64,000 nt of DNA from Litoribrevibacter euphylliae (GTDB taxonomy: Bacteria > Pseudomonadota > Gammaproteobacteria > Pseudomonadales > Litoribrevibacteraceae). Position numbers and translations under genes: made by a program. Position 1 is the stretch's first letter. Each line of letters starts with the position of its first letter. The stretch is from positions 818,948-882,947 of the forward strand of contig NZ_JBHRSZ010000007.1 of assembly GCF_042646085.1 (NCBI RefSeq). The letters are read 5' to 3'. Positions 62,612-64,000 of this stretch are shown piece by piece. The notes under the pieces were generated by a model that was given only the letters and a program-made list of their open reading frames with translations, searched no databases and had not been told where the DNA came from.

Positions 62612-63898
62612 ATGAATTTTGCTCCCTTACTAACATTCCCGTTATTGTTTTTGGTTCAGTTTTCACAGGCTCAGATGGTAGCCATTGAAGACGAGGCTTT
62701 ATCTGAATATACAGGTCAGGCTTTTATTACTATCGATGAGCCAGATCCTATCGTTCAAGATACAACTACATATAAATACACGCGTATTAATTTAGGCATG
62801 GATATCGAAACCATCTTAACTCAGGATGAAGTGAAGTTAGGTGTTTATGATGATCCACGAGATATTACAGGTACGGGTGTGGATATCCATATGACTGACT
62901 TGGGGTTGGGAACTTACTTTAATCCGCATGATTACTTTCAGGTGGATAGTAATGGTGACATTGTCTACGGATCAGATGGCTTGCCTAAGCCAGATTCAAG
63001 TAGGTTTCCAATAAATCCTAAAACCGGACAGCAATTTACTGCGGCGGATGCAGGTGCACCTATGCCGTTTCAGATAAAGGATCCATATGTCGAGTTTGCC
63101 TTTAAGGAAGAAAATGGTGTTCAAAGCCTAGCGGGAATGAGAGTAGGCTATGGTGGAGCGAAAGGTGTAATGACATCGAATATGTTATCAATGACAGGTA
63201 ATCAGGATGTCATTATTTCAGATACAGCAAAGGCGTTGGGTACCCAGAATCCTGAGGGGTTCTTTGGGTTTTTGCTTAAGTATGTTTCTCCTTTGTTATT
63301 AGGGGATAGTACATTGGCGACTCGAGCTGTATTGCAGCAAGGGCCTAATGATCCTAATCCTGGTCAGAAGTTGGATTATCGTGCAACCCATATTGGGGTT
63401 GAAGATGGCTACAAATTCGTAACGAAAGCTCAGGATGTAGGTGTATTTAATTGGTTTCTTCTAAAAACTTCTATGGATTTATTTGCTCCTCCTGAAACTG
63501 GAGCTGAAACTGTTTGTACAACACGAAACTCTCTTGGAAGTTGTACTGGTGGTGACATTAATCTCTATACAAATGGTTGTGAGTTGGTTGGAATGGATAC
63601 ATGTTTCCCCTTAACAAAATATCAAAGTATTGATGTAGGTAATGGTGATTTTGCTAGAGGAATGTTTTTAGGTATCCAGGCTGAAGATGTGCCTTGGAGA
63701 ACAGATGTCTTTGTGTCTGATAATATTACTGATCCAACAGTGCCAGGTGAATATGTTGAAGGTGTAATGACTGCTGCTCAGGGGTTTTATATGAATATCC
63801 CTACTGGAGGGATTCAGCTTGACCTGAAAGAAGCGACAACCTATGGGTTGCCTAGGCACAGTACGCGATATACCGATGCAAGCTTGGGGTTGTTCTAA
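62612..63898 (+). CDS. FilA-like exported protein, fifth gene (paralogue of the first)
   Basis: About 428 aa from ATG 62612 (ATG 62600 also possible; ribosome sites are poor). The signal peptide ends SQAQ and is followed by MVAIEDEALSEYTGQAFITID. It parallels the gene at 57160 over its length: LGMDIETILTQDEVKLGVYD, IKDPYVEFAF, LAGMRVGYGGAKGVMTSN, an FYMNIPTGG segment and the terminal STRYTDASLGLF. It is longer by insertions, including a Cys-containing loop (CTTRNSLGSC). It has its own transcription unit after the terminator at 62465. Confidence 0.72.
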   Translation: MNFAPLLTFPLLFLVQFSQAQMVAIEDEALSEYTGQAFITIDEPDPIVQDTTTYKYTRINLGMDIETILTQDEVKLGVYDDPRDITGTGVDIHMTDLGLGTYFNPHDYFQVDSNGDIVYGSDGLPKPDSSRFPINPKTGQQFTAADAGAPMPFQIKDPYVEFAFKEENGVQSLAGMRVGYGGAKGVMTSNMLSMTGNQDVIISDTAKALGTQNPEGFFGFLLKYVSPLLLGDSTLATRAVLQQGPNDPNPGQKLDYRATHIGVEDGYKFVTKAQDVGVFNWFLLKTSMDLFAPPETGAETVCTTRNSLGSCTGGDINLYTNGCELVGMDTCFPLTKYQSIDVGNGDFARGMFLGIQAEDVPWRTDVFVSDNITDPTVPGEYVEGVMTAAQGFYMNIPTGGIQLDLKEATTYGLPRHSTRYTDASLGLF

Positions 63899-63921
63899 AT
63901 TAATATCGTGTGCGCATTATA

Positions 63922-63947
63922 AAAAAGACGAGCATGCTCGTCTTTTT
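63922..63947. terminator. Terminator after the fifth FilA-like gene
   Basis: A 26-bp perfect palindrome (AAAAAGACGAGCA then its complement) with A-run before and T-run after, 24 bases past the stop; it can act in both directions. Nothing else is seen in the remaining bases to the edge. Confidence 0.8.
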
Positions 63948-64000
63948 GCGTTTTAGGAGCGTGCCTTTTGTTGGGATTGTCTTTTTCAGTGCGTGATTTC

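Noticed and set aside
1..64000. CRISPR arrays, insertion sequences, prophage or integrase genes
   Set aside because: No regularly spaced direct repeats, transposase, recombinase or phage structural genes were seen in the window.

Overview
The window looks like chromosomal core DNA of a marine-type gammaproteobacterium. Its two conserved blocks follow the gene order of Pseudomonas and Oceanospirillales-like relatives: waaA/tolC/thiC/nudF/yqiB/cpdA/yqiA/parE, and ychF-pth-rplY-prs-tRNA(Gln)-ispE-lolB-TPR / hemA-prfA-prmC-moeB, followed by proA-rsfS-rlmH-mrdA-rodA-mltB-rlpA-dacA-dat-ybeD-lipB-lipA. I cannot name the genus from the sequence alone. I see no transposase, integrase, phage gene or CRISPR array.

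Layout. (1) 1-10.7 kb: the end of waaA, tolC (minus), thiC, the nudF-yqiB-cpdA-yqiA series, a soluble hybrid sensor kinase inserted before parE, then parE without parC. (2) 10.8-20.3 kb: an accessory stretch with an orphan membrane-anchored protein beside a truncated DUF2959 gene, a LysR regulator, an unusual fusion of two solute-binding domains, pyruvate kinase, a DUF2860 outer-membrane protein with an exported hydrolase, and a run of small very basic proteins (38-aa Lys/Ala peptide, ribbon-helix-helix-like protein, Lys/Ala/Pro-rich protein with a helix-hairpin-helix end). (3) 20.3-29.4 kb: a eukaryotic-type HisA, a di-haem cytochrome c, and a locus headed by two Fur-box-like palindromes: a 685-aa exported protein of unknown family, a four-helix membrane protein with paired histidines, and a beta-propeller/six-haem cytochrome c; then a diguanylate cyclase and a small membrane protein. 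(4) 29.6-41.2 kb: tRNA-Met, translation, PRPP, isoprenoid, lipoprotein-sorting and haem genes. (5) 41.4-45.5 kb: a LON-domain protein, a DedA-PAP2 fusion and two adjacent membrane proteins with degenerate GGDEF domains. (6) 45.7-56.9 kb: proline synthesis, ribosome silencing factor, cell elongation (PBP2-RodA-MltB-RlpA-DacA) and lipoate synthesis; nadD is missing from its usual place between proA and rsfS. (7) 57-63.9 kb: five consecutive exported proteins sharing an N-terminal signature, two of them resembling the FilA pilus-system protein of Acinetobacter.

The best candidates for something not well described are the Fur-box-associated multihaem locus (22.0-27.8 kb), the FilA-like cluster (57.1-63.9 kb), the group of basic proteins (18.6-20.1 kb) and the binding-protein fusion (12.7-14.7 kb). 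Functions for these are inferred from sequence features only. Family names were assigned by recognition of motifs and gene order; no database search was run.
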